From Orientallactaga sibirica (lineage: Eukaryota > Chordata > Mammalia > Rodentia > Dipodidae), in NCBI GenBank assembly GCA_036365145.1, contig JAEOAD010000004.1, positions 54,496,001 to 54,560,000 on the forward strand: DNA of 64,000 nt. Direction: 5' to 3'. Positions 34,897 through 47,714 of this stretch are shown here, piece after piece. Positions within the stretch are counted from its first letter, which is position 1, and each line of letters starts with the position of its first letter. The position numbers and the translations under genes were made by a program. The notes under the pieces are model-generated. The model worked only from the letters and a program-made list of their open reading frames with translations. It made no database searches and was not told the origin of the DNA.

Positions 34897-34906
34897 ATAG
34901 TCATTG

Positions 34907-35509
34907 TAGGTAACTTTATGAATATATATTGATTAAATGAATAAAATAAATAAATAAAATGAGTAAAATGATCAGAATATTGTTGAAGTTCATAAGCTGA
35001 CCACGTCTCATTTGTCCTTGAATTAATGGTCATATTTTAAAAAGAGCTCATTCTTTTGAACCAGAGAGTGTGTGAACACCAGCTACATTGTGTGGAACTC
35101 ACTCAATGAGATCAATTTCATTTTTACCTTGTCATAAATAAGTAATCTGAATATGGTGACAAAGCATTTATTGGGTGCCCAAAAGTCCAAAATATTATGT
35201 TATCCCTAAATAAGATTGGACTGGGCAGAGTGGTCATAATTTATACTGAAATAGATTTTCGAGAAGTCATTAAATCAAAGCAATTATTCTGTCTATGAGA
35301 CTTGTGAAATAACAGAAAGAAAAAGCATAGAATAGAAAATGACAAAGGGCACGTGATCTCGTGGTTTCATATCGTTATGAGACTTTCGATCTTTAACTAT
35401 ATTAATGTGGAAGGGTAAATTTCCAAAACAGATAAAAGTGACTCATAAAGTCCTTAAATCATCAAAGAATAAGCCAATAGTTATTAATTATTTAGTATTC
35501 TAGGCATTC
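34907..35509. other. Unassigned AT-rich sequence
   Basis: No gene or identifiable repeat. Confidence 0.5.
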
Positions 35510-35655
35510 TATAGCCATCATTTTATTTACCCCCACAAAAAATCATTTGTCCTCCTGTGTTTTATGGATGTAGAAAGAGAAGGGGAAAAAGAGCTCAATA
35601 AGTTGTCCAAGGTCACCTAAAATAAAGAAGCTAATATTTAAATGCAAACTGACAC
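35510..35655 (-). mobile_element. Possible MIR fragment
   Basis: The order attttatttacccccac, tatggatgtagaaagagaag, caataagttgtccaaggtca resembles MIR in reverse (cattttacagatgagg ... acttgcccaaggtcac). Weak but in the right order. Confidence 0.5.
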
Positions 35656-35664
35656 TGTGGTAGT

Positions 35665-36014
35665 TGTGGTGGTTTGATTCAGGTGTCCCCACTAAACTTA
35701 GGCATTCTGAATGCTAGGTTCCCAGCTGATGGAGATTTGGGAATTAATGCCCCCTGGAGACAGTGTATTGTTTGGGGGTGGGCTTACGGGTGTTATAGCC
35801 AGTTTCCCCTTGCCAGTGTTTGGCACACCCTCCTTTTCCTGTTGTCCACCTGATGTTGGCCAGGGGGTGATGTCCACAGTCTGCTCATGCCATTGTTTTT
35901 CCCTACCATCATGGAGCTTCCTCTCGAGTTTGTAAGCTAAAATTAACTTTTTTTTCCCCGAAAGTTGCTCTTGGTCGGGTGATTTCTGCCAGCAATGAGA
36001 GCCTAACTGCAACA
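35665..36014 (+). mobile_element. Solo MaLR-type LTR with exact 5-bp TSD
   Basis: Starts tgtggtggtttgattcagg and ends gagcctaactgcaaca. The TSD gtagt is exact at 35660-35664 and 36015-36019. The length is 350 bp. The cttcctctcgagtttgtaag and taaaattaac stretches mark the polyadenylation region. No internal sequence remains, as expected after LTR-LTR recombination. Confidence 0.92.
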
Positions 36015-36019
36015 GTAGT

Positions 36020-39000
36020 AGTACATTCTTAGCTATTAACTTTCTCACAAACTTAAATATATGGAGAAGGATAAAATTTTATGACTCCAGCTTTCCATCC
36101 TTTGTAATGTTCTCATAAGACCAAGAACTATTTTCCGAGATGCAATGTCATAAAATGTGTTCACAGTCATAGTGAATAGTGCCCATTCTATAACACCATT
36201 CAACAAGTGACCATTTAATGGGATATTTTATACAGAAATATAATGCTGAATTTTTCCTTACCATTATTATTTTACTGTTCAACAAAATTCACCATGCTCT
36301 GGTACTTCATGTCAAGATATTTTTGTGTGCCACATTTTCCTCCAAAACTTACACACCAAATATTTTACATGGGTAATATATTGAAAAATTAAACTTTATT
36401 TAAACATTCAGTTTTGTCTAGCTTATATAAGTCATCATATTATTTAATGTTAATTGATTTTTCTAGGAAAGCTCTTATATTTGAACACATTATTTTGCGT
36501 GATGACCAGGATTGAAATATACTTTATGTTATTTTAGTGTTAACATTACCCAGAAGGCACTAAAAGGAGGGGAAAAAAGACATCAAGGAAGACTGACAAT
36601 CTTCACTTGTTCCTAAGGTTAATATCCATGCATGGATGACAGGCACTTTGCCAGCTCAGCAGATGGACAATTGGAAGCCCCTGCTTGTTGACATTAAATC
36701 TTCACAGTGAGGGCATGATTGCAACCTGAAAACATAAAAACAAATGATTTGGAGGTGAATGGGATATATCATTACTAATCCATCTCTAAGCTGAAATAAT
36801 AGTCTTTAATAGTAAAAATGTCTCTCAAACATTATACTTATTTAACTGTAGAAACTACTATGATTTTACAAGTTCCTGAAATTTTATGTAAGAAACTAGA
36901 TGATACAGATGCAAATACAGACATACTAATGTAGGGACAACAAGGAACCCATTTGAGACCAAGCCTTAGACAAACTTCAGAAATAGAATCATGTAGTAAT
37001 TTTACAAATGCAGCAATATTGTGTTGTATCTCCTTAATCCTAAACCAATAATCCTTCTCATCCTTTAATGTCACAAAGAGTTAGTGGTCAAGGTCATGCA
37101 CTAAATATTTCATGTAGCAAGAAAAACATAACCTGTATAAGTGTCTCTGTAAATTGATCACAAAGGATCTTCCCAAGGTTTATCAAGAAAGAAAAGCAGA
37201 ACCAATTCATTGTGTAGACAATTTTAGGGCTTAGTAAATTCTCTTTCACCTCTGTGACCTCAATTATCTCAGGCATTCATGGCCTGCATCACATTGACAG
37301 AACTAAGAAAATTCATTGAGAGGAATTCTGCAAATGCATATGCCTTCTCAAGGTCTGAACTAATACTTTTCACTGAAACTCAGTGCCTGCAAAATATCTG
37401 TTTCCTCATCCTTGTGAAGTCATTTGAACTCTCTAGGTCAAATCTATAAATCAAGTAGAAGAAATTATAGGTACCAACTTTGTTCTCTAGAGTTCCAGAG
37501 AAAGAGAGATAATTAAATAGAAAATAATGAGGAGGTGAAAATAGAGATGGAAAAATAGCCACAGAAGAAAAATGTGCTCAGTGAGTTTAAAATGTTTTAA
37601 ACAAATTATTCATGGCAATATTTTTAAAGACAATTGTATGTATGAATATGCATATAGATAAAAAGATGAAATACTTATATACATTAATTTTTGAAATAAA
37701 ATAATTTTGAATTTTACCAGTATTCATTAATCAGAGCATAAATTTTCAGTGAAAATTTATTATTAATAACTTTTTAAACTTCTGATAAGAGTGGGTTTAA
37801 TAGGAAATATACTTTTAAAATAACACCTCAATATATCACTGTTATACATATCCAGTATAAAAGAATGTTGAGATAAAGAACCAAGAATGTATCATTATTA
37901 TAAGCTGGTAGATGTCAGACATTGTCTATAACCATAAGACAGGCAATGAACTCATTTCTCCTATAGGACTCTAATAATCTGCTCCAGTCCAATAGCCAAC
38001 ATGCTGAGCATTCTTCGTTTGGTTTCTGGGTTTTGTGTTTTTTGTACTTTGTCAACTTTGAACTCATTTATACTCCTTTAAACAAAAAAAACTTAGTAGG
38101 TAAGGACTCATCTCTGATAATTCAAGGTCACAACACAAGAAGATGTTGAATCATTGTAGTAGCAGCATTCATCTTCTGCTACTCATTCATAGTGTAAACT
38201 TTATCTAGCCCATGATAGCTAAGAAAATCATAAATTATTTTAAAAATGAGTGTTTTTTTCTCAACTGTGATTCTTGAGCATGAGCTTTGTTGTTCCAATA
38301 TCAAAAGGCTGGACCTGCTAGATTTACACAATCTCACTTTAGATTAACTATTAGCTAAAAATCATACAACTGTCCCATATTCTATCCTATGTAAATAAAA
38401 CTACCACTAAGAAAGCAATGTGTGTAAATTTTCATATACAATATGAATAGAACAAAAATTAGAGTGGGTAAAATATGAATGCCTCTTCATCTGACAGTGT
38501 CATCAGTCATCATTTATATGTTTGGCACTTTCCCATAAGTCATCATATGCTCTCATCAAAAAGCAACTGATAAGGGAGTTAGTATGAACTGAGGGCTCAG
38601 ATGAAAAGGGCATGTTTCCTCAGTAAGTAAGTAGGAGAATGCAAACTCAAGGCCTCTGTCTGGAAGGCACTGAACACTGCACCTTTAATCTCAGTGAATA
38701 AGCCACCTTTGATTTAGTGGCAGTCACTTCAATTATATAGGGCAAAAACAGGTGCCCTATGAAAGTGACTGTGTGCTTATGAGTCAGCTATGAAATACTC
38801 TAAAGTCTAGAGCCCATAAGAATTCTTTGCTGCCATGGCCACATTGGACCATGCAGCACAAGTGGGGAGTCTACGAGGGTTGAGTATATGCCACAGCATT
38901 TAAATAAGACTTCCAGGGTCATGGGTGATCAACATAGGCAAGTCAAAGAAAGCAAACTAGACATAGAAGAGCTAGGTTTCAGGACCTCAGCCCACTGGGG

Positions 39001-41415
39001 ATGGTTTAGCAAGCGATTTCTCTCTGTTAAAAGCCTCCTTCTTCCTTCTGTCAATACTCTCACTTCCTAAAAACTCTACCCCAAGAGAAAATGAACTAGA
39101 AAGAGGCAGGTGCACCTCCTATGCCTAATATCTGAGCTGAGGGCCAGCTGCATTTTCTGAGCTGGCTAACACCAACAATACCCACATATTTATCATTTGT
39201 CTTTCAACAACAGTTCAGGCTCCCTCCAAAGTCACTGCCCAGCTCTTTAGAACACTACATGGGCTGCTTAACCTCAGGCCAGTTACATGTTTAAAGAATT
39301 ACCTGTCATACTGTCAAACGCATGTCCTTACAATATTTTGTCTTCACCATCTAATTTTGTAGTCATGCAATATCAGTAGTAGTTTAATAAAATTGCCCAT
39401 ATTAAACATTAATTTTAAATTCTAATTAAAAATGAGATTAGATACATTTGTCATTTTAAATAAAAACTTGAAAACTGGTTTAATGAAGATTAAAGCTGAT
39501 TCTCCTCAGCAACTGTAGCAATGGCAATGATTACTGTTGTTTCATAGCAAAAGTAACAGCCAGGGAAAAATAAATATATAAATCCATACACACATTAAAG
39601 GAAACTTTTAAAGGAAAAGAGAATCATATGCATCAAATATCATGGATGTTCAATGCCAATTCAACCCCTCAATATGGTCCTGTTATAATATAAATAGAAT
39701 TATAGAATTGAGCAAAATCTTCTGTTTGGATAGGGGGGCAGTCTATGACATGATAGAATTCAATAATCAGTACAAGCATTAGCAAATCATAAAATTACTC
39801 TATTACTATAACTTTATTATAAATTTGTCTAGCCTTCACTTTTCTATATAGAAATCATTACATTTTGACATCAGACACTAACATCCTGGAAAACATGTCC
39901 CTTATACTTGGTTATTTCAAGAAGAGTAAATCATGGAATGAGCCTGGAATCAATGACTCCTAAGAATCTGATGAGAGCTTCATCAGTTTTCATCAACCCT
40001 GCCATATATTTAATGAATGAACATAGAGGTCATGAAAGCATATCAGTTCACCTGGTATTTCTTCAATTTCCATGCTAGAAAAAAATGATATTGACACTAA
40101 AATTGTACATTTTAAAATTTGATTCTCTGGCAAACTAAATCAGATTCATTGGTCCAAAATCATCATCTTTTCATTTTGAATATTTCAGGTATTCTCTTAT
40201 ACATAGAAGATACAAATCCAGGACTATTATGCTGTATGTAGTCTTGCTGCCCCTGGCTATCAAACATCCCACTTTTAACTCTGAGTTTTCCCAGTCTTGA
40301 TAAGTGGGCCCCTTTCCTTTAGCCCATGGCCTCATTTTTCCAATTTTTCTCATTAAGTGCAGGATGCAAGTTTTGCTTCTGCTTTTATGCTGTTTTTAGA
40401 ATAATCTTCTTACAGGGAAGAAAACAATGTGTTTAGCATAAGCCAATCTGAGAGCAAAGCCCTCACAAGAAACAGAGATGGCAACGAAATACTCCAGAAA
40501 TACAAACTTTCAAACACAGAAAAAAAAAAATCCTCACTGATTCATAAATTTTGTAGCAGTGCAATTTGAGACATACTTCACTGAGTTCTGGGAACATGTT
40601 GTTCTGGATAAATGCCATGCAGGAATTAGGAATTATTCTTACAGTTGGCAACTTCACTACATTTTACAGTTTGCCACCAAAGAAAGAAAACTTTATTGCA
40701 GCAAGTATGTAGTCAAGTTTGTCTGTCAGAAAAAAAAAAAAAATATTATTTTTAGAAATCTGTAACTAATGCCCACAATCAAAAATCAAGAATGCATTTG
40801 AACCTATTTTGTTAGCAATGAATGTTTGTGATAGAGCTTCATAGGGCACATTGCTCACATAATTTAGAATTCTATATATTCATCATAATTTCTGATTTAC
40901 ATGTCCTCAGCCACTGTCTGGCCAATGTCCACATAAACACAAATATATGGTCTACACAGATACAACTTTGTGGACAACTATCATTAGTTTCACTTTTTTA
41001 CTTATTACATTTTTATTCCTTTCTGTAGCTTCACTTTTAAAGAGCTTTCAATGGCCCGCTTAATTCTATAATGAATCCAAGGAATCAATCAGGCACATTA
41101 CAGATATTAATATTATAAAGAAGGCACGAGAATCTTGTTACAAAGCATATAGTTACAGACAGAATAAATAAGAGGGATGTTAGCTTTTATCATTTCTTTT
41201 AAGTGGAATAGCTTTGCCAAGAAGATTACTGTGAGGATAAATAATAGCTATTGAAAGGATTTTCTGGGATAACTCACCACCTTTATCACTAATCCTACCA
41301 TTACTGATCACAGCTGACTCCCATGGATTTTTCACCAATGTGATTCATTGGGACTTTCATAAGAGTTATTTGAACATGACTTTGTAAGTAAGAATGCTTC
41401 AGAAATTTTGTTATT
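36020..41415. other. Long stretch with almost no young repeats
   Basis: About 5.4 kb without a B1, tRNA-SINE, L1 or LTR that I can identify. A MIR-like piece may lie near 37225-37275 (cacctctgtgacctcaatta). No open frame exceeds about 80 codons and I see no exon. It could include conserved noncoding DNA, which this sequence alone cannot show. Confidence 0.5.
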
Positions 41416-41459
41416 CTAGAACACAGTTCCTTAAACGCTCTGGACTCAGGTTCCATATC
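41416..41459 (+). mobile_element. Possible MIR fragment cut by an LTR
   Basis: The block agttccttaaacgctctgga followed by ctcaggttccatatctg follows the MIR acttaacctctctgtgcctc and agtttcctcatctgt order. It stops where the MaLR element starts. Confidence 0.45.
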
Positions 41460-42980
41460 TGTGGTTGTTTGGAAGTTAATTTATGTTTTCCATAGAACTC
41501 GGATGTTTGATTAAGCTTCTATAGCCAATTGGATGGAGGAGGGGGTCACTGGGCAGATCCTGGGTCTCAGCCCAAATGTGAGTCTGGAAGCAGATCTTAT
41601 TCCAACCCAAAGGTATGCAGAGAGCAATTTTAAGCTCTGGAAGGGTTTGTGTTTTCTGGTTTGGGTGTTTGCTTGCTACAGTTTTTTCTTTCTGCTTGAA
41701 TGTTTGGAAGTTAGCAGCTTGTTCTGCCACTGATGGAACTTCCTCTGTATCTGTAACTGGAAATAAATACCTTCCACCCATTTCTGGTTTGATATTCATC
41801 CCAACAACATGGAGCTGACTACAACAGAATTTCGAACCAGAGACTTGGGGTACTGCTGAGATCAAGCTAACCTTGTGGATTTTGGTCTTTTGGAACTTGT
41901 TTGCTGGAGGAATGCTAATGAATTTGGTACCTGTGACTGCAGAAGCCATACAGAGTGTTAAGATAAATTTTATGGGCTATTCTATGACAGTTTGAAAATG
42001 CTGAGTCCAAAAATTGCCGAAGAAAGACCCCAGAGTCAAATCGTATGTAAAAGCAAAGAGCGTTTATTCTGCGGAATCAGCCAGCATTCAGGGATCAACC
42101 ATTCATACAAAATGGTGTCCTCCAGAGGAGCACACAGGCCCCTTTTAAAGATAGCTAGGGAGAATTCCAGGCTGGTTAGGAAATCTTTTAACATGATTGG
42201 CTAAGCAAGCAGCAGTTGCATTTGTACATCTTTGATTGGTTGGGGTAAAAAGGACCTGTCTGGGCATGCCTGGGCATGTTGGGACATGTCTCTAGGAATT
42301 GACTCAGCCCCAGAGCCCGACCCTCCATGAAATTGAAACTTAGGCCTAGTTAGGGTGGCATCTTACTGGAGCCTACCTATCATGGCGCCAGTTTGGTCCC
42401 TTTACTAAGTGCAGAGAGATTTGTGTTGGCTTATGAACTTTCAAAGGGGAAGGAAAGACATCAGAAAACTTTGGTGGAACTGGGCTAACTGGTATAAAGG
42501 ATGTTTGCATTCTTCTTCCATGTCCAGAGAGTTTGATCAAGGTTGAATTTAAAATTAATGGACTGGAGTACTTAGTGGAAGATATAGAACTGAAAACTGT
42601 ATGGTTTATTACAGGAAAAATTCAAGAAAGGTTAAAGTTACTGGCACAGAGACTGGTTTTAGGTTGCTAAATATGCTATTGTTAAACAGATTACCACCAA
42701 TAAGGATGGCCCAACTGCTTTACATTGAAACAATGGCAAAGATGCCTGAGGTGAAGAAGTTTACCCAGGAAAGGCTAGATGAATGGTAATGCAAACTCTT
42801 GAAAAGAGGTGACTTAGGAAGAAACCTGCTCAAGGTCATGATTTATTTTCTCCTTGGTTTAACAAAATGGTTGTATGGCTGCACACCTGATATTGGTTTT
42901 GGAAGCATAAAAAATGCTAGGAAGCAGGTCATGAAGTGCACACAGCTCCAGCACCTTTAACCACTCAGTGCTCTCTGCAG
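41460..42980 (+). mobile_element. MaLR-type element: 5' LTR plus internal region, 3' end lost
   Basis: The 5' LTR spans 41460-41826 (tgtggttgtttggaagtt to ggagctgactacaaca). It is followed by a worn tRNA-Leu-type primer site (tttcgaaccagagacttggg) and noncoding internal sequence that resembles the 48.8-50.0 kb copy (gtggattttggtcttttgga; tgtgttggcttatgaactt). The internal region is split by the ERV LTR at 41999-42413 and resumes to about 42980. No 3' LTR is found. The 157-codon minus-strand frame over the LTR and internal junction is spurious. Confidence 0.78.
41999..42413 (-). mobile_element. Solo ERV LTR inside the MaLR element
   Basis: On the minus strand the 3' part has the polyadenylation signal aataaacgctctttgctttt and then a U5-like ggtctttcttcggcaattt ending in actcagca. 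The upstream part includes gaccaaactggcgccatga. This layout is that of a retroviral LTR unrelated to the MaLR type. Ends and TSD are approximate. No viral genes are present. Confidence 0.78.
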
Positions 42981-43187
42981 CCCATTGAAACATTTATTGG
43001 CATACTTAGTTGGTGAATGCTCCTTTTTGTTTCTGCCAACCTTCACTCCATTCATTGGCATCTTGATATCTCTTGAGTGTGTATCTAGAACATGTTATTT
43101 AGGAAAGGAGAAAGTAAAGGAAGGGAAGGGGCATGGAAAGAAAGTGAAGAGAAGAAAAGGGAAAGAAATGGAAAGTTTTTAATTGTG
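42981..43187. other. Unassigned, purine-rich toward its end
   Basis: Separates the MaLR remnant from the next LTR. A GA-rich block covers about 43100-43175. Confidence 0.5.
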
Positions 43188-43623
43188 GCCTGTTAGGTTC
43201 AGGAGTGACCATGACCACCCAAACCACTCTGAGGCAAAGATAAAAGCTTTTATTCGGGAAAAGCACGAGCTGCCAGGGCTGGCTCACAAGACAGGAGTGC
43301 AGTCCACCTGAGTTCCTCAGTAGTGGGCTTTATGGGGCTCTCAGTTGGGGGAAGGTGAGGAAAAGAACTGCTTGAATAAGAAAGGTTCCTTTAGGGTAGA
43401 TCTAAGATAGCCAGGGTGTGACACCAGAACAGTGGCCAGGTGATTTACAAAACATGGGGGCAGGAAACCATGACCTGAGGGCATTGCAGGCAAAGAGGGG
43501 ATAATGGCTGGGCAGTTTCTTGAAGAATGTGGATAATCCACTTCTTTATGTCTCTGTCGCCATCCTGCTCTCCTTGGTGACTCCATATTGGGACATGTCT
43601 TTGTATGGTATTGTTTTGGCTTC
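43188..43623 (-). mobile_element. Second solo ERV LTR (different family)
   Basis: Minus strand runs from tgaagccaaaacaatacc to a cttttcccgaataaaagctt polyadenylation block and ends ctcctgaacctaaca. TG...CA ends are present. It also has a TATA-like tgagagccccataaag region. A clear TSD is not visible. The layout resembles gamma-type LTRs, but that is from general form only. Confidence 0.75.
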
Positions 43624-44425
43624 AAATATATGTCCTAGCAAAATATTTTCTCTCTTAAAATTGTCTACACATGATGATGTAAAGTTTGGAATTTGAACTC
43701 TATATCCTTTGTGTGTACTGAATATGCTTTTAAATGGCTGTTTTACACAGTATGTAAAGATAATTTAGCTCATGATTTAAGTGGCCTCTTTAAAATATGT
43801 CTGCAGTGCTCTCTCCTATGTTTAAGGATATTAAGGAAACACCATGTTTCTTTAGAGTAAGTAAACTTTCAAAGGAAATTGTTTATTGAAATAATACATT
43901 CCTTTTCATAGATACAAACCCCAATATAGTTTAGGATATTTTAAATAAAAACAAATTAATCCTTTAAACTTTTCATTATGAAACTTAACTACTGGCCTGG
44001 TAAGCTATTATACCTCATTAAGGGCAAGGGCTAGAATTGCACCTAACTCATCTCTAAATATCTTGTTCACTGCCTGATACATACAAAGCTTTAATAGCCC
44101 ATTTTAATAGCCTTTTGTTAAATGAATAAATGAACTCTTTTAACTTGACCTAATTGTCTGTGTTAGTTTGCTCCCTGTTTGATTTCACTTCTATAAAGCA
44201 CACTTTATGCATGGTTGGAGTATGCTTGAATACACTTCCACATTAACAACAATGCAAAACTATTACATGTTAATCTTTGCCTATATGATGAATTGAGACA
44301 TTAATATTTAACAAGTTCTTTCTGTCATGTATGAAGCTATGCACTGAATACAAAGAACTTATTTTTAAAAAATATTTCATATAGGGTTTGTCTCAAGAAA
44401 TGCCAGTCTAGCACTTACGTGATTC
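43624..44425. other. Unassigned AT-rich sequence
   Basis: No gene seen. A MIR- or L2-like end (cactgcctgatacatacaaa, then ttgttaaatgaataaatga) lies at about 44070-44135. Confidence 0.45.
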
Positions 44426-45480
44426 TTTTTTAAAAAATTTTATTAGTTATGTATATACAGCCATGATGGTACCATTGCTAGTCTTCTCTCTGTCCTCCCC
44501 CCATGGGGTCTGTGGGTCTGCCTTATGGGGGTATCCATCAGTTATGCAGAAGAGGAAATGACTCTGTGCATAATGACCCAACTCTTGGCTCTAACAATCT
44601 TTCTGACCCCTCTTTGGTGAATTTCCCTAAGCCAAGTTGGGTTCATTTTAGGTCTATTTTAATGATGAGGTTTTGGGAATCTCTGTGTCTCTGGATATCT
44701 GATTTGGTAGGAGTTGAGTGTTCTTTGTGTCTATCTCCTTCACCTGTGCTGGTACCAGGTTCACTGATAAAGCAGCACTTTTGCTCATTTCCCCTATAAC
44801 TCTATGGCTTCAGATTGTGCCCTGGTGAGGTGTGATGGGCTGATTTTCTCCTCAGATTCTGCATCCATCTGAAAGACAGAAGCAGCTTTTCCAATGCAGA
44901 GTGAGGTCAGTGCAAGATACACGGATAACTGTCATTATTTTAGAGAGAATTTAATAGGTTTGGGGCCTCTTGTATCCCACTATTGGTGGGAGCTTGATAT
45001 TAGAGAGTGGGCTCATTTTTTGATAAGTTTCTGACTTGTTTCCTGGTTCCAGGTATGGGTTCCATTCCACTGAGCAGATCCACTAACCAAATCAAGAGCA
45101 GTTGGTAACCCACCTTGGCTGTGTGCCACTACTGCACTTGTGTGAGTATCACATCAGGTTGTTTGCTGCTGAGTAGATTGGACCACAAGTTGCTTAGACA
45201 GATGTTGGTCAGTTCCCCCCAGTCACTTATGTAGCACCTTCTGGCAATAGACAAGCTGTCTGGGGACTGACTCTCTTCCAGATTCCAGCCAGGTCTCTCC
45301 ATGTTCCATCTGAATATCATATGATCTTCAGCAGTAGGGTCTTACCATTAACCTTTGGTGGGTCATCAAGTACTTTGACAGAAATCTATCTTCTTTTGGG
45401 AAACCTTGTAGGTCTCACTGATCCTTAGCTCATTGTAGATGTTAACCACATGTTGTTACTGGGAATTACAGGTCAGTGCC
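44426..45480 (-). mobile_element. Rodent L1 3' UTR, longest copy
   Basis: Starts with the A tail in reverse (ctttttta aaaaattttatt region). It is collinear with the 27.9 kb copy through cttatgggggtatccatca, tctgtgtctctggatatctg, gtgccactactgcacttgtg and gtagcaccttctggcaatag. The 5' limit is approximate. It has no ORF2 attached. Confidence 0.7.
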
Positions 45481-46390
45481 AAGGGAAAAGAAGGAAGAAA
45501 AAATATAGTTATATGAAAGAGAAAGATAGAAGAGAATGAAGAGGGAGTGATAGAGAAACAGGAGAAGATTGAGGTTAGTATTCATCATATCCTCTCCAGG
45601 CCCCTGTGATTCAAGTGTTCTGCTATTATTATTTCCATTTTACTTCCTTTCCAAGGTAAAAAAAAAAAAAAAAGCCATTTTCTTGTCCCTACTTGCTTGC
45701 CTTTGCTTTCTTCCCATTCTGTATCCTTCTTTCCTTTCTGCTTTTTAAACAGTTTTGTCAACAAATCTTGCTAAAGTGACAATGGAAGGGTCCCAAAGAT
45801 AGAGGCACTCTGTCCCCATTACCTGATCAGTGAACTTCAGGATATCATTTACTCAATGTGTTCATCCAGGTTCTCACCCATAAAGCAAGTTGTTTCATGA
45901 AGGTTCAAAGCAGGATGTAGGCAGGAAGGCTTTGTAAATTACATGATATACAAACACACAGTGTTACCACAATTATGTGAAAGGATTATCAATCCTCTTT
46001 TGTTTATTAACCTTGAAGGCTAATAGTATTGGCAAATCTCCTTCCATTTATTGACACTGTTCATTTTTCAGTAGCCTTTATTGCCAGTCTATACACCTTT
46101 ACACCTTCACTCCACAATCACTAACAATCAAAAGACAAAACTGAGACAACACACACACACACACACACACACAATCAGAAATATAAACTGTAATATTCCT
46201 TATTATTTCCAAGAATTGCTACTAGTTAAGATCACCAACTCAGAATACAGAGATTGAATCCTTGCCTACCATGCCCCAGTAAGTTCTAAGTCAAGTGTAT
46301 TTTTGCAAAGACTCAATAAAAGTTACTGTTCTACTAGCTTTGCATCAGATAGCATTTTTCCAAAGACAGCTGTAGAATTACCTCTCCACT
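45481..46390. other. Unassigned sequence with a poly(A) and a (CA)n run
   Basis: Poly(A) at 45659-45675 and (CA)n at 46147-46173. No gene recognised. Confidence 0.6.
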
Positions 46391-46700
46391 CTCCCATCTC
46401 TTGCTACTAATCATTAAGCAGTAGAAGCCATTTCTCTACATCCTTGAATACAGGTAGGCACTATGATCCTTTCATTCAGAACAATATGGAAGAATTGATA
46501 GTGTCCTGATTCTGGGATAAACCTCTTGTGGTCCACTTGCTTCTGACTTCTGTCTCTTGAAAGTATTCAATTGAACACTTCCTTCTTGAACACCTCCTTT
46601 AGAGACTTAGATATTTTCTGCAAACCCCACACTCCATGACAGTACCTGGAAGTGTTGTGGTCAGTAACATTAGCTAAGCATCCATCCCTCAGCTGGATAA
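46391..46700 (+). mobile_element. Possible MLT1-type LTR remnant
   Basis: The order ccttgaatacaggtaggcac, tcattcagaacaatatggaa, gaattgatagtgtcctgatt resembles the MLT1 pattern (cttgaatctgggctgg ... ccaatagaatgtggc ... agtgacgttgtgtc). Diverged, with no clear ends. Confidence 0.45.
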
Positions 46701-47085
46701 AAGTGCCTTGAAGAAATATGTCACATTGGGATGCTAGCCTAGTCCTGCCCTCAGTTGATTGAAACCACAGGAAAACTTAACTGCTTCAAAATATGAGCTG
46801 GAACATTTCAGCTCAGAACTTGTATTTATAAAAATGTTTTTATGACTAATGTGGGAGGTGAGAGAGTCTGACATACCACAGTTACCAATCAGAATGTGGC
46901 CTAATCTGCTTCATGACATCTCCTTTGTTTCTCCCTGTAACTCCAACAATTCTGACTGCAACAAACATGATTTTTAAATAAAATGATGCTGAAAGTTTTT
47001 CACTGATTTCAAAAGATTTTTTAATGTGTTTTGCAACTTTTTCTGAAAACTAATTTTTGGGAATGAATATGTGGAATATATACAT
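46701..47085. other. Unassigned sequence
   Basis: No gene or clear repeat. Confidence 0.5.
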
Positions 47086-47099
47086 AAAAACATGTAAAC

Positions 47100-47250
47100 T
47101 GGGCTGGAGAGATGGATTAGCAGTTAAGGTACTTACCTACAAAGCCAAAGGACCCGGGTTCAACTCCCAGGACCCACATAAGACAGAAGCACAGGGGATG
47201 CATGCATCTGGAGTTCAGTTGCAGTGTTTGGAGGCCCTGATGCACTTATT

Positions 47251-47289
<39 letters not shown>

Positions 47290-47347
47290 CTGCCTATTTC
47301 TATCTCTCTTTCTCTCTCTCTCAAATAAATAAATAAATGAATATCTT
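47100..47347 (+). mobile_element. tRNA-derived SINE, short subfamily, with 14-bp TSD
   Basis: Head gggctggagagatggattag, B box region gggttcaactcccagg, long (CT)n run and AAATAAATAAAT tail. The TSD aaaaacatgtaaac is at 47086-47099 and 47348-47361. Confidence 0.96.
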
Positions 47348-47460
47348 AAAAACATGTAAACCACATATTTATAGGTTTATTTGATCCTTAGAGATTTGGG
47401 AAACTATACTGAATTTTTAATATGGAATGTTGGATTTTAAAATATTTTTTAAATTAAAAG

Positions 47461-47701
47461 TTATTTTATTTTATTTTATTATTTCATTTTATTTTAGAGA
47501 AAGGAGGGAGATAGAGAATTGGTGTGTCAGGCCACAGCCACTGAAATCGAATTCCAGATGTTTTTGCCACCTAGTGGGCATGTGTGACCTTGTGCTTCCC
47601 TCACCTTTATGAGTCTGGCTAACCTGGGATCTGGAGAGTAGAACATGGGTTCTTAGGCTTTGCAGGCAAGTGCTTTAACTGCTTATCCAACTCTCCATCC
47701 T
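47461..47701 (-). mobile_element. tRNA-derived SINE, long subfamily, with TSD
   Basis: Reverse orientation with an ATTTT-rich tail at the left, the longer central part (ctagtgggcatgtgtgacc) and a head ending in ccaactctccatcct. The TSD gaatgttggattt (47424-47436) and gaacgttggattt (47702-47714) differs at one base. About 24 bp separate the left copy from the tail. Confidence 0.9.
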
Positions 47702-47714
47702 GAACGTTGGATTT

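Noticed and set aside
41476..41949. A 157-codon minus-strand open frame, the longest in the window
   Set aside because: It lies across a MaLR LTR and internal region, has no recognisable domain, and such elements do not encode proteins on that strand.
41999..43623. A provirus with two LTRs
   Set aside because: The two LTRs differ in sequence and polyadenylation blocks, and the DNA between them is MaLR internal and unassigned sequence without viral genes.
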